A stretch of DNA of 51,579 nt from Paludibacteraceae bacterium (GTDB taxonomy: Bacteria; Bacteroidota; Bacteroidia; Bacteroidales; Paludibacteraceae), in the NCBI GenBank assembly GCA_017456885.1, contig JAFTIM010000017.1:1-51579 (forward strand), in the 5' to 3' direction. The notes under the pieces are model-generated. The model saw only the letters and a program-made list of their open reading frames with translations, was not told where the DNA came from and searched no databases. Every line of letters begins with the position of its first letter. Position 1 is the stretch's first letter. Both the position numbers and the translations under genes were made by a program. Positions 22,957 to 32,061 of the stretch are shown here, one piece after another.

Positions 22957-25418
22957 TAGAAGTCCACAGTTACTTTGAAGTTGAACAATATACCCGATAA
23001 GTAATTCGGTACGGCATTCTGGTTGTTGTAAATGTCTGTAACCCAGTAATATGAGTTGATATTTTTGATGTCTAGCAGATTGAAAATCTCAAAATTCAAT
23101 GCCCATGATTTTACGACTTTCGATTTACGCATAAATTTTTCTCTCCCTGCCACAAAATCGCGTGATGCCCCGATGTCCACACGTCGATAGGCTTTTGTGC
23201 GGAATGTTGCTTGGTAGCGTTCGCTATGCGGAGCTCCGAAAGGCAATCCGTCTGCCCAAATCATTTTTAGATAAACCTTGTATTCAGGATGGTTTGGGAA
23301 ATAATCTTGATAAAACAGAGAAATGCTGTAACGTTGTTCGTTAGGACGCGATATATAGCCCGGATATACTTTGCCAAGATACGTTCCTGTATTGCTGTAA
23401 ACGTTGTATGAGTCGTTCAGAATATCTTCGCGGCAACGCATCCACGAGAACGATATCCACGAGTCGGTACCCGGCACAAACTCGCCAAAAAGTTTTAGGT
23501 CGATGCCTGCCACGTAAGCCTTTGCATCGTTTTTGCCCGAATAACGTACCCGCACGTTGTCTATATGGTATGAAATCACATGGTCGCTCGGCTTGTAGTA
23601 TCCCTCGAGCGTTAGTTTAAACGGGCGTTTGAACAAACGAAAATGGTAGTCGGCACCCAGCACTAAATGCAGGGAACGTTGTGCTTTGATATTTTTGTTG
23701 AGGGAAATGGTGGAGTTCCCGTCAGCATCTTTTGTCTCGAGGCGTAATTCCTTGTAAAAAGGTGATTGGTAGTACAACCCTCCGGCAAATCGGAAAGTGA
23801 AATCGGCTTTCCATCTCGGGTACAACGACACGGCCAATCGTGGACTTATCAGCCATTCCTCGTTGAAAGACCAATAACTTGCCCTAATGCCACCGCTCAA
23901 TGTCCACAGCCCGTGGTTGCGTCGTAGTTTGTAGTATTCTTGTGCAAAAGCCGACAATCGCCACGATTTCATCGAATTTTTCGAAGTAAGGTTGTAAATT
24001 AAATTGACTTGGTCGGGGTTAAAGGGGAGCGAGTAACCTGCCGAATCGCGGAATTCCCATTCGTTGATTTCGTCATCGATAAATTCGCCTTGTCCGCCGA
24101 GTCCGAATTTCAGTAAATGATTGCCTTTGCTGAACTCTCCGAGATAGGACAAATTGACAACCGTTGCCGAAAGTTTGTTGCGGGCATGTTCGTGATAGGT
24201 GCCTGAGCCAAGCGTGGTAGCTTCGCTCTCGTCGGTCGTGTTGTTGGAAATATCAACGTCGGAAAGCCAATATTCGCCCGTAATGTCGTAAGTTTCTTTC
24301 TCAAACGTATTGAACGCCGATGCTATAAAACTGAATTTGAGATTTTTCAGCGGCTTGTAATCGACGGTAAACGCTCCGAAAAGAGTTCTGAATTTATCAT
24401 CTTCCTGCCCCTCGAAATAGACCTTAAAGTTTCTTGACGATTGAAAAGTTCCGAATGTCGTTTCGCGGTCTTTAGGGATAAAACGATAACTGTTTTGTGA
24501 AATATTGCCTAAAAAAGAAGCATTCCATTTGTCTGAAAATCGGAATGTCAGATAGGTTTGATAATCGACAAAATTTTGAGCATATTCACCTTTTGTGTCG
24601 AGTGTCCCTAACAAGTAGTTTGAGGTTTTGTAACGAAGTCCGTGTATTTGGGTGAAATTTTTGGAGGCAGACCCGACGTATGCCGTAGCACCTAAAAGGC
24701 TGACCGAGGTCGAAGCTTCGAACTTGGAGGGTGTTTTGTATTTAATGTCCAATACAGAGGACATTTTGTCGCTGTATTGAGCGCCGAAACCTCCCGAAGA
24801 AAATTCCACGGAACTTACCAAATCGGGATTGATAAAGCTTAACCCTTCTTGCTGACCGGCACGAATCAGTAACGGACGATAAACCTCAATGTTGTTTACA
24901 TACACGCTGTTTTCGTCGAAATTGCCTCCTCTGACAGAGTATTGCGTGCTCATTTCGTTTGTGGAATTGACCCCTGCAAAGGTAGAGAGCAGCGACTCAA
25001 TGCTGTTTGACGGACCGGCAAGGTATTTTATTTTGCTTGCATCGACTTTTTGCATCATAATGGTTTGTTGCCCTTGCGAATTTACTTCGATGGTTGCCAA
25101 TTCGGTTGCGTCTTCTTCTAACGTAATGTTTAGGGTTACTGACTCCTTGTCGGTCGAGAACGTTTTTTCAACGGATTTATATCCTATACACGAAAAAGTG
25201 ATTTTAAAAGTGTCGGCTTTTTGTAAAGCCAATTCATAGTATCCGTTTTCGTTTGTGGTGGTACCTTCCGTTTGGGTGTGTTCAAAAATATTGACCATTT
25301 CAACTGCTTGCTGTGTTTCGTTTAAAACATAGCCTCTGACATAAACTTTAGGGTTGTATTGTGCTTGGCTCAACACATAACACAACGAAAAGAATAGGAT
25401 TGTCAGCAGTTTTCGCAT
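22956..25418 (-). CDS. TonB-dependent outer membrane receptor
   Basis: This 820-residue protein has a signal peptide (about 1-20, ending SQAQ), a CarboxypepD_reg-like domain (about 25-105), a plug domain (about 115-225) and a beta-barrel to the C-terminal Phe. It takes up an unknown ligand with energy from TonB. No SusD partner is encoded next to it and it is shorter than most SusC proteins, so a SusC role is not supported. The ATG at 25418 gives the proper signal peptide; a TTG lies 9 bases upstream. It lies 19 bases after uvrD/pcrA and overlaps the first glycosyltransferase gene. Confidence 0.9.
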   Translation of the reverse strand: MRKLLTILFFSLCYVLSQAQYNPKVYVRGYVLNETQQAVEMVNIFEHTQTEGTTTNENGYYELALQKADTFKITFSCIGYKSVEKTFSTDKESVTLNITLEEDATELATIEVNSQGQQTIMMQKVDASKIKYLAGPSNSIESLLSTFAGVNSTNEMSTQYSVRGGNFDENSVYVNNIEVYRPLLIRAGQQEGLSFINPDLVSSVEFSSGGFGAQYSDKMSSVLDIKYKTPSKFEASTSVSLLGATAYVGSASKNFTQIHGLRYKTSNYLLGTLDTKGEYAQNFVDYQTYLTFRFSDKWNASFLGNISQNSYRFIPKDRETTFGTFQSSRNFKVYFEGQEDDKFRTLFGAFTVDYKPLKNLKFSFIASAFNTFEKETYDITGEYWLSDVDISNNTTDESEATTLGSGTYHEHARNKLSATVVNLSYLGEFSKGNHLLKFGLGGQGEFIDDEINEWEFRDSAGYSLPFNPDQVNLIYNLTSKNSMKSWRLSAFAQEYYKLRRNHGLWTLSGGIRASYWSFNEEWLISPRLAVSLYPRWKADFTFRFAGGLYYQSPFYKELRLETKDADGNSTISLNKNIKAQRSLHLVLGADYHFRLFKRPFKLTLEGYYKPSDHVISYHIDNVRVRYSGKNDAKAYVAGIDLKLFGEFVPGTDSWISFSWMRCREDILNDSYNVYSNTGTYLGKVYPGYISRPNEQRYSISLFYQDYFPNHPEYKVYLKMIWADGLPFGAPHSERYQATFRTKAYRRVDIGASRDFVAGREKFMRKSKVVKSWALNFEIFNLLDIKNINSYYWVTDIYNNQNAVPNYLSGILFNFKVTVDF

Positions 25419-25437
25419 ATTATACAAACGTTCGGTT

Positions 25438-27708
25438 TTATCCTGTTATTGTGAGTTTTGCATATTTTAGCAACAGTTGTTTTGTCCCTTTTAGTTGAAA
25501 ATCGACTTTCGCCTTTTGTTCGTCGCCTTCGCCTTCCAACCCGACGACAACACCGTTGCCGAAAACGGCATGAAGAACTTTCGTCCCGATATGAAGTTCG
25601 CTGCCGTTAAAAGAAACGGTTGTCTTGCCGGTGTTGTTAGGTTCGTATGTCTTGGTAACGGCAGATTCCGGCTTCGAAAAATGGGGTTTGAATCCGCTAA
25701 AGGCATTGAACGATTCTTTCCCGTAAAAAGTGTTGCTCTCTTGTTGCTGATGGAGGTATCTCGGGTCGATGTCTTTGATAAACCTGCTTGGATTGGAAAA
25801 TTGGGTTTGTCCGTTTCTAAATCTTGATTTTGCATAAGAGAGTATACAGTTTTCTTTTGCCCGTGTTATGGCTACATAAAGCAAACGACGTTCTTCTTCC
25901 AATTCGCTTGGTGTTTGGCACATGGCCGATGGGAAAAGTTGTTCCTCAAGTCCGGCGATAAAGACGTTTTTAAATTCAAGACCTTTTGCCGAATGAACAG
26001 TCATCAATGTTACTTTGTTTCGTTCTTCCTCTTTTTCGTTGTCTTGGTCGGTAAAGAGGGCTACTTCTGCCAAAAAATCGGCTAAAGAGATGTTCTCTTC
26101 GCCTTCGTTGGCTTTGCGGTCGCAAAATTCGTAAACCATGTTCAAGAATTCCTCCACATTCTCTTTTTTTGAAAGATTTTCGGGAGTGTCCTCACTTGAT
26201 ATGTCGGCAATGATACCGCTCTCTTTAATGATTTTTTCTACCGAGGCATAAGCGTCGTTTTTTTTATAAAACGATGTAAAATCTTTGATTGTTTGTGTAA
26301 AATCCGACAATTTTTTTTGTGTGCCGTTATTGATTTTAATATCAAATTCGCCGGCGTTTTCTGCCACTTCAAATACGCTTTTGTTGAGTGTATGTGCAGT
26401 GAGAAACAGTTTGTTCTGCGTTGTTTCGCCGATACCGCGGGCGGGGTAGTTGATAATGCGGCGGAGAGCTTCTTCGTCGTTCCTATTGATAGACAACCGA
26501 CAATAGGCAATAATGTCTTTTATCTCTTTTCGTTGATAGAACGATATTCCTCCGTAGATTTTGTAAGGAATGTTGTTGCGTCGGAAAGCATCTTCGAGTA
26601 CGCGCGACTGCGAGTTGGTGCGGTACAGAATGGCAAAGTCGGAATAATTGTATTCGTTGTTTCGCAGAATCTGGCGTATCTTGCTTGTTATGGAGGTTGC
26701 TTCGTCGTAGTCGGAATACGAACTGATGACTTCCAATAAATTGCCACGGTTTTTCTCTGAAAAAATGGTTTTGTGTATTCGATTGCTGTTTTTTTCGATG
26801 AGCGAGTTTGCCGCTTCGACAATGTTTTTGGTCGAACGGTAGTTTTGTTCTAATTTAAACAATTTGCAATTCGGAAAATCCTTCTGAAAAGTAAGGATAT
26901 TGTCAATGTTTGCTCCTCGAAAAGAGTAAATGCTCTGTGCATCGTCGCCTACGGCATACACCTTTTGATGCTTTTCGGATAAAATTTTTACAATTATATG
27001 CTGCGAATAGTTTGTGTCTTGATATTCGTCAATCAGAATAAATGAAAACAACTCCTGATAACGGTTGCGAATGTCGGGGAACGAAGAAAACAACAAATAG
27101 GTATTGACCAATAAATCGTCGAAGTCCATAGCGTTCGATTGTTTGCATCGCTCAACGTATTGTTTGTAAATGCTATAAAATTCCGGCATTTTTTGCAGAT
27201 AATCGTTACGTTGGCATTCGGGGTCTTGTGCATACGAAGATGGAGAGACAAGATGATTTTTCAGTATGGAAATTTTGGATTGAATGTTTCCCGCCTTATA
27301 AATCTTGTCATCAAGGTTCTTTGTTTTTATGAAGCTTTTGAGCAAACTTTTCGAGTCGGCACTATCGTAAATCGTAAATTGAGAAGTAAACCCCAAGCAT
27401 TCGGCGTGTTGTCTTAAAATGCGCGAAAAGATGGAATGAAACGTACCCATCCATAGTTGTGAAGCCGTTTTTTCGCCGACAATACCTGCAATGCGCTCTT
27501 TCATCTCTTTGGCGGCTTTGTTCGTAAAGGTGAGGGCAAGTATTCTGTGAGGGTCAATGCCGCTTGTCAGCAAATAGGCTATTTTGTAGGTCAAAACGCG
27601 TGTTTTGCCTGAGCCTGCCCCTGCAATTATCAACGAAGCACTTTCGTTGTAACGTACAGCTTCTTGTTGTGTAGCGTTCAGATTGTTAAGAAAGTTGTTT
27701 TCTGTCAT
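25438..27708 (-). CDS. pcrA: UvrD/PcrA-type DNA helicase
   Basis: This 756-residue superfamily 1A 3'-5' helicase is used in excision repair and replication restart. Motifs in order are Walker A AGAGSGKTR near residue 30, DEYQDTN (Walker B), QNYRSTKNI, TVHSAKGLEF and VAITRAK. The C-terminal tail (about 700-756) has a Tudor-like pattern (GTKVLHAVFGNGVVVG) as in PcrA. The ATG at 27708 overlaps the stop of the envC-like gene by 4 bases and is preferred to the in-frame GTG at 27720. Confidence 0.93.
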   Translation of the reverse strand: MTENNFLNNLNATQQEAVRYNESASLIIAGAGSGKTRVLTYKIAYLLTSGIDPHRILALTFTNKAAKEMKERIAGIVGEKTASQLWMGTFHSIFSRILRQHAECLGFTSQFTIYDSADSKSLLKSFIKTKNLDDKIYKAGNIQSKISILKNHLVSPSSYAQDPECQRNDYLQKMPEFYSIYKQYVERCKQSNAMDFDDLLVNTYLLFSSFPDIRNRYQELFSFILIDEYQDTNYSQHIIVKILSEKHQKVYAVGDDAQSIYSFRGANIDNILTFQKDFPNCKLFKLEQNYRSTKNIVEAANSLIEKNSNRIHKTIFSEKNRGNLLEVISSYSDYDEATSITSKIRQILRNNEYNYSDFAILYRTNSQSRVLEDAFRRNNIPYKIYGGISFYQRKEIKDIIAYCRLSINRNDEEALRRIINYPARGIGETTQNKLFLTAHTLNKSVFEVAENAGEFDIKINNGTQKKLSDFTQTIKDFTSFYKKNDAYASVEKIIKESGIIADISSEDTPENLSKKENVEEFLNMVYEFCDRKANEGEENISLADFLAEVALFTDQDNEKEEERNKVTLMTVHSAKGLEFKNVFIAGLEEQLFPSAMCQTPSELEEERRLLYVAITRAKENCILSYAKSRFRNGQTQFSNPSRFIKDIDPRYLHQQQESNTFYGKESFNAFSGFKPHFSKPESAVTKTYEPNNTGKTTVSFNGSELHIGTKVLHAVFGNGVVVGLEGEGDEQKAKVDFQLKGTKQLLLKYAKLTITG

Positions 27709-28913
27709 TTCGCTAACCACGGTTCAGGATTTAATAAAGTTGTGTTTAAATAAAGCATTAGCAGCATTTCGGTTTTGTTATCGTTTTCCTCGTCAACGAA
27801 AATCTTTCCTATTTTCTGTTTTGCGGTTACTTTGTCGCCTTCTTTGACATAAATGGTTGTCAGATTCGTATAAACAGTTCGATAATTACCATGTTTGATA
27901 ATTACGGCATTGTTGCTGCCGGGTATGGAGAAGCATTGCGTAACGACACCTTCGAAAATGGAACGGGCATCAGCTCCCATGTTTGTTTGAATGTAGATGC
28001 CTTTGTTGTTGGTGGTAACATGTTCGAGTACAGGGTGTTTCTGAATGCCGAATTTTCCGCTGACAAATCCTTTTTCGACAGGCCATGGCAGACGTCCTTT
28101 GTTTTTCTCGAAATTGCCTGCAATAAGCGATTCCTCTTTGGTCAATGTGATTTTATTCTGTTTTGAGGAAGAGCTTTTTTTGCTCTCTCTTTTTACTTCG
28201 GCATCGATAAGAGCTTGTATTTTTCGATTTAATTCGTCGGCTGTCTTCTGTTGTTTTTTTTGTTGTGCTATCAGATTCTTCTCTTTTGCTTTCAAATCAT
28301 TAAGCATTTTGTTTTCTTTTTGTCTGTCTGATTCAAGTTTCTGATTTTCAAATTGTTTTATAGAAAGAACTTCGTTTTTTTTGTCCTTGCTCTGTGTAAG
28401 AATTTGCTCCTTTTCCAGCAAAAGAGTTGCCGTTTCTTCTATCTCTTTAGCCTGTTTTTTCCGATAATCGGCAAATTGTTGCAGATAGCGAATGCGACGA
28501 AATATTTGGTTGAAATTGTCGGCCGAGAGCACGAATGAAATATAAGAAAGCGTATTGCTACGATAGTGAGTATTTCTGACCAAAACGGCATATTCGGCTT
28601 TTATTCTGTCCAACTTTTGCAACAGATTGTTGCGCTCGGTTTGCAATGTGTCAATAGTGAGATTGATGACATTCAACTCTTGGTTGATGTTGGAAATTAT
28701 CTGTTGGCGTTCGTAAATATTTTGTTTTATAATATTTATTTTATTAACGCTGCTTTGTTTTGACTTGTTGGTTTCGTCAAGCAGTTTGTTTGTTACCTCA
28801 AGTTTGTTGAGTGCCTGTTTTCTTCGCTTTTCAAGCTCTTTTATGGTTTGTGCTTGAATATTTGCCGCAGAAAAAAGTATGATAAGAGAAAATGTCAGTA
28901 ATTTCTTTAACAT
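27705..28913 (-). CDS. envC: EnvC-like murein hydrolase activator
   Basis: This is a 402-residue exported protein: signal peptide (1-22), a long coiled coil (about 24-250) and a C-terminal LytM domain (about 290-400). The zinc site is lost: the H-x3-D position reads NKGIY, and no H-x-H pair is seen near the end. This matches EnvC, which does not cut peptidoglycan itself but activates amidases at the septum downstream of FtsEX. It lies 3 bases after the DUF4292 gene and overlaps uvrD/pcrA. It is the second degenerate LytM factor in the window. Confidence 0.88.
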   Translation of the reverse strand: MLKKLLTFSLIILFSAANIQAQTIKELEKRRKQALNKLEVTNKLLDETNKSKQSSVNKINIIKQNIYERQQIISNINQELNVINLTIDTLQTERNNLLQKLDRIKAEYAVLVRNTHYRSNTLSYISFVLSADNFNQIFRRIRYLQQFADYRKKQAKEIEETATLLLEKEQILTQSKDKKNEVLSIKQFENQKLESDRQKENKMLNDLKAKEKNLIAQQKKQQKTADELNRKIQALIDAEVKRESKKSSSSKQNKITLTKEESLIAGNFEKNKGRLPWPVEKGFVSGKFGIQKHPVLEHVTTNNKGIYIQTNMGADARSIFEGVVTQCFSIPGSNNAVIIKHGNYRTVYTNLTTIYVKEGDKVTAKQKIGKIFVDEENDNKTEMLLMLYLNTTLLNPEPWLAK

Positions 28914-28916
28914 AAT

Positions 28917-29735
28917 TTATTTGGTTAGCAGTTGATTGAAAGTGGTTCGTTGGTAGCGAGACGCATCAATAGGTGTTGTGTCAGTCGGTTTGTCAAAAAC
29001 GGCTTTCATAATGTTAAACGACAATTTTGCTTGGTTGTTTTTCGAATGAAACGCCAATGTAATACTTGTCGGATATGCCGTTTTTTTGAACGTATCGGTT
29101 TCTCCGTATGTGGTTTGTGCCGACGAACCTTCTAAAAAAATCGAAAGGTCGATGTTTCTTATTTTGTAATCGGGTGCAATCTCTATGCGATGTAATATTC
29201 GTCCGTCGCCCGATGTAGAGGTCAGATTGTAAGATTCGCTCGTTTTTTCTACTAAAAAAATGTCGTTGAAAGAGAGTTCTTTTATCTCTCTGCCAATTAC
29301 AAAAAGTTGTTGCTTGAAGATGTCTTGCAACATTGAAAACGTAATGGGTATTGAGGTAAACGATGAGAAATAGTCGTAGTTCGATTCAACATACTTTCGG
29401 TTTAGTTTGTCGAAAATTCGTATCTGTTCGGGGTATAATTCTATTCTCATCATTTCGTAACCAAAAAGTGGTTGGAGCGAAAGAATGATGACCGTATCGG
29501 TTTTCATACGTAAACTGCCATATAAACTCCACGATTGTTGATTGATGGTCAAATCAATACTCATCTTCGAGATGTTTGCGGTGGAAAATGAAGGTGCATT
29601 TTCCACTATTTGCGTGTAGAAAAACGTAGCATCTTTGAGTACGGTCGGTGTCGTGGCAACCTGTTGTTTGGTTTTACAAGCGGTTAACAAACAGCAAGTT
29701 ATTGAAATGAGAATGATTTTAATGTTCGTTTTCAT
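28917..29735 (-). CDS. DUF4292 lipoprotein
   Basis: This 272-residue lipoprotein (lipobox LLTAC, Cys20) is of a Bacteroidota family annotated as DUF4292. The predicted fold is mostly beta strands, as in outer-membrane lipoprotein carriers; the function is unknown. It overlaps the TPR gene by 17 bases and precedes the EnvC-like gene by 3 bases. The order dut-TPR-DUF4292-envC is, as far as I recall, conserved across Bacteroidales, which suggests a role at the cell envelope. Confidence 0.83.
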   Translation of the reverse strand: MKTNIKIILISITCCLLTACKTKQQVATTPTVLKDATFFYTQIVENAPSFSTANISKMSIDLTINQQSWSLYGSLRMKTDTVIILSLQPLFGYEMMRIELYPEQIRIFDKLNRKYVESNYDYFSSFTSIPITFSMLQDIFKQQLFVIGREIKELSFNDIFLVEKTSESYNLTSTSGDGRILHRIEIAPDYKIRNIDLSIFLEGSSAQTTYGETDTFKKTAYPTSITLAFHSKNNQAKLSFNIMKAVFDKPTDTTPIDASRYQRTTFNQLLTK

Positions 29736-31428
29736 GCGTGTATAAAAGAATCTTGTTTTTTATTACGGTTGTTGAGTCGCCTCCTAATCTGATGGCTTGT
29801 TCCCATGCTTGAATCGCTTTTTGTGTTTCGCCTTTTTGTAGCAGAATATCCCCGTAGTGGTCGTATATCTCGGCTGCTTGTCCATCTTCTTTGGCTATCG
29901 CCTTTTCGATATAGAACAATGCCAAGGTATATTCTCCTCGTCGGAAAAGCACCCATGCGTAAGTGTCGAGATATGTTGCATTCAAGGGCATTAGTCTGAT
30001 TGCGTTACTGCTCATTTCTTCTGCTTTTTGCAAGTTTTTATCGGCCAATGCTAAAAAATAGGCATAGTTGTTAAGTACCAAGTGATTGCCGGGATTGTAG
30101 CGCAATGCCTCGTCAAATGAGTTAAACGCCTCATCTTCATCACCTAACAAATATTGCAAATTGCCTTTCTGACTCCAATAGGTCGAAAGCTCCTCTCGGT
30201 TTTCGTTTTTGACCAAACTAATAGCCGTATTTATGGCAATTAAGGCTTCTTTGTTCTCGCCTTTTTCAGTTAAAATCATTGCTTTCCTATAATGAAAATA
30301 CGCTTCTTTCGGATTGTATTTCAATGCATCGGAAAGAATTTGTTCGCTGTTTTCGCTATCCAGATACATCAGATTTGACCAAATGTCGGGCTGATGCGGA
30401 TTTGCTTCCAACGACTTGTAAAGGTATTTCACTGCATTTATCGTATCTTGTTTATACAGCAAAAGATATTTGGCAAAAGTGGTGAGTATTTGCTCGTTTT
30501 CGGCATCTTGCTGAACCAGAATATGAAACCCTTTGTCCACCTTCTGTTGAGATGTCGTTCTGTCATAATCGAATGACTCTAAAAGTTTTAATTTCCACGA
30601 GGCAGGTAATTCTTTGCTTTCGAGTGTGGCATAAATTAAAGAATCGCTTTTTGCGGTATCGGCAAGAATAATGTGGTTGTAAGCAAGCCGTTGTATCGCT
30701 TCAATGGTGTATTCGTTTTTAGGGGTTTTGTTGATGGCATATAAGAAAGCCTCATTCGACTTCTTATACTTTTTTTTAGCCGAGTATTCCATGCCGAGCA
30801 TAACCCAAAAACGTGTATCGTCGGGATACATGCTAACGAGTTTTTTTAGTTCGGGAACAACCTTTTTTTCTTGATGCAGATAATATAAAAGACCGACCTT
30901 TTCGAGTCCCAAATCCGGTTTCGTTCCTGTTATTTTTTCCAATCGTTCAAGTTGTTTGTAGGCTTCCGAGTAGTTGTCCGTTGCTTTGTAAAGGGAGACA
31001 AGATGCTGAATGTATTCATCGTTGTAGAAATCCTTTTCGATGAGTTCCACCAACAACTTGATAGCTTCGTCGTACATTCCGAATGCTTCGTAGTAAGTTG
31101 CCAGCAATTCTTTATAATACTTATTTTCAGGATTTTGCTTGAATACGGCTTTTAAATACTCAAACGCTTTTTCGTGATTGTTAAGCTCCGCATTGATTTG
31201 AAACATTTCGAATAATACATCGCTGTTTTCGGGTGCAATCAGAAGTGCATGTTGGCAAATGTCAATGGCCTCGGCATAGTGCTGCGACTGCCTGTTTCTG
31301 ATAATTTCGTAAAGCAAATGCGTAAGTTCTTTGTTTGCTTCTTGTGCAGTTGCGATGCTTTGCTCCGATTGCAAAAAAGGCAATCCGAACAATAGGAAAT
31401 ATAATATGGCAAGTAATTTTTTGTGCAT
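29719..31428 (-). CDS. TPR-repeat protein
   Basis: This 569-residue exported protein has a signal peptide (about 1-22) and tandem tetratricopeptide repeats through most of its length, for example AIDICQHALLIAPENSDVLF near 55 and the last repeats near 450-555. It probably works as a protein-binding scaffold in the periplasm or at the outer membrane. The partner is unknown, but the conserved neighbours (DUF4292 lipoprotein, EnvC) suggest envelope assembly. The ATG at 31428 is used; a TTG codon lies just before it. It starts 6 bases after the dut stop codon. Confidence 0.87.
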   Translation of the reverse strand: MHKKLLAILYFLLFGLPFLQSEQSIATAQEANKELTHLLYEIIRNRQSQHYAEAIDICQHALLIAPENSDVLFEMFQINAELNNHEKAFEYLKAVFKQNPENKYYKELLATYYEAFGMYDEAIKLLVELIEKDFYNDEYIQHLVSLYKATDNYSEAYKQLERLEKITGTKPDLGLEKVGLLYYLHQEKKVVPELKKLVSMYPDDTRFWVMLGMEYSAKKKYKKSNEAFLYAINKTPKNEYTIEAIQRLAYNHIILADTAKSDSLIYATLESKELPASWKLKLLESFDYDRTTSQQKVDKGFHILVQQDAENEQILTTFAKYLLLYKQDTINAVKYLYKSLEANPHQPDIWSNLMYLDSENSEQILSDALKYNPKEAYFHYRKAMILTEKGENKEALIAINTAISLVKNENREELSTYWSQKGNLQYLLGDEDEAFNSFDEALRYNPGNHLVLNNYAYFLALADKNLQKAEEMSSNAIRLMPLNATYLDTYAWVLFRRGEYTLALFYIEKAIAKEDGQAAEIYDHYGDILLQKGETQKAIQAWEQAIRLGGDSTTVIKNKILLYTHENEH

Positions 31429-31434
31429 CAAAGG

Positions 31435-31869
31435 TTATTTTTTCCCCGTATGACCGAATCCGCCTTCGCCACGCTCTGTCGAGGTCAGACTTTCAACGCA
31501 ATTCCATTGTGCTTGTTCGTGTTTTGCAATGACCATTTGGCAAATGCGTTCACCATCTTCAATCACAAAATCCTCGTTTGAGAGATTGATTAAAATCACT
31601 TGTATTTCACCACGATAGTCGGCATCAATCGTACCTGGAGAGTTAAGTACGGTAATTCCTTTTTTGATGGCAAGACCACTGCGAGGACGTATTTGTGCTT
31701 CGAATCCTTCGGGTAATTCGATAAATAACCCTGTAGGAATTAGTTTTCGCTCAAGCGGTTTCAATGTGATAGGTGTTTCGATGTTTGCTCTAAGGTCAAC
31801 TCCTGCCGAAAGTTTGGTTGCATATTCAGGTAATGCGTGTTTCGATTTGTTAATGATATTTATCGTCAT
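31435..31869 (-). CDS. dut: dUTP diphosphatase
   Basis: Dut hydrolyses dUTP to dUMP and pyrophosphate, keeping uracil out of DNA and feeding dTMP synthesis. At 144 residues it has the five trimeric dUTPase motifs: AGVDLRA near 22-28, [10 protein letters not shown] near 62-71, the [10 protein letters not shown] block near 79-88, the ERICQMV strand near 105-111 and the Gly-rich C-terminal arm [11 protein letters not shown]. The first gene of an 11-gene minus-strand run, it is preceded by a -7 element at 31901-31909. Confidence 0.96.
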   Translation of the reverse strand: MTINIINKSKHALPEYATKLSAGVDLRANIETPITLKPLERKLIPTGLFIELPEGFEAQIRPRSGLAIKKGITVLNSPGTIDADYRGEIQVILINLSNEDFVIEDGERICQMVIAKHEQAQWNCVESLTSTERGEGGFGHTGKK

Positions 31870-31900
31870 AAAAAATAGAGAATTATGTTGTTTTTAACAT

Positions 31901-31909
31901 GCAAATATA
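31901..31909 (-). promoter_or_regulatory. -7 element for dut operon
   Basis: On the minus strand this reads TATATTTGC, a match to TAnnTTTG, about 32 bases upstream of the dut ATG. It is the only clear promoter found ahead of the 15-kb minus-strand gene run. Confidence 0.5.
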
Positions 31910-31992
31910 ACTCTTTTTAGACTAAGAGCCGACCTATTTGTTTAAGATAAAATTGATTGTTTTAAACGTAACATTTTTGTCGAAATCGAGTA

Positions 31993-32032
31993 TATAAAAC
32001 ACCGCCACCCGAATAAATTGTTCGGATGGCGG
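31993..32032 (-). terminator. Terminator of MerR gene
   Basis: On the minus strand, CCGCCATCCGAA (32032-32021) pairs with TTCGGGTGGCGG (32013-32002), with one mismatch and a 7-base loop, and is followed by TGTTTTAT. It lies 30 bases after the MerR stop codon. Confidence 0.75.
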
Positions 32033-32061
32033 CAGTTTGTTCTATCGATAAAAGTATGCTT

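Noticed and set aside
22956-25418. SusC-type glycan importer
   Set aside because: No SusD partner, shorter than usual SusC, and neighbours make rather than degrade glycans.
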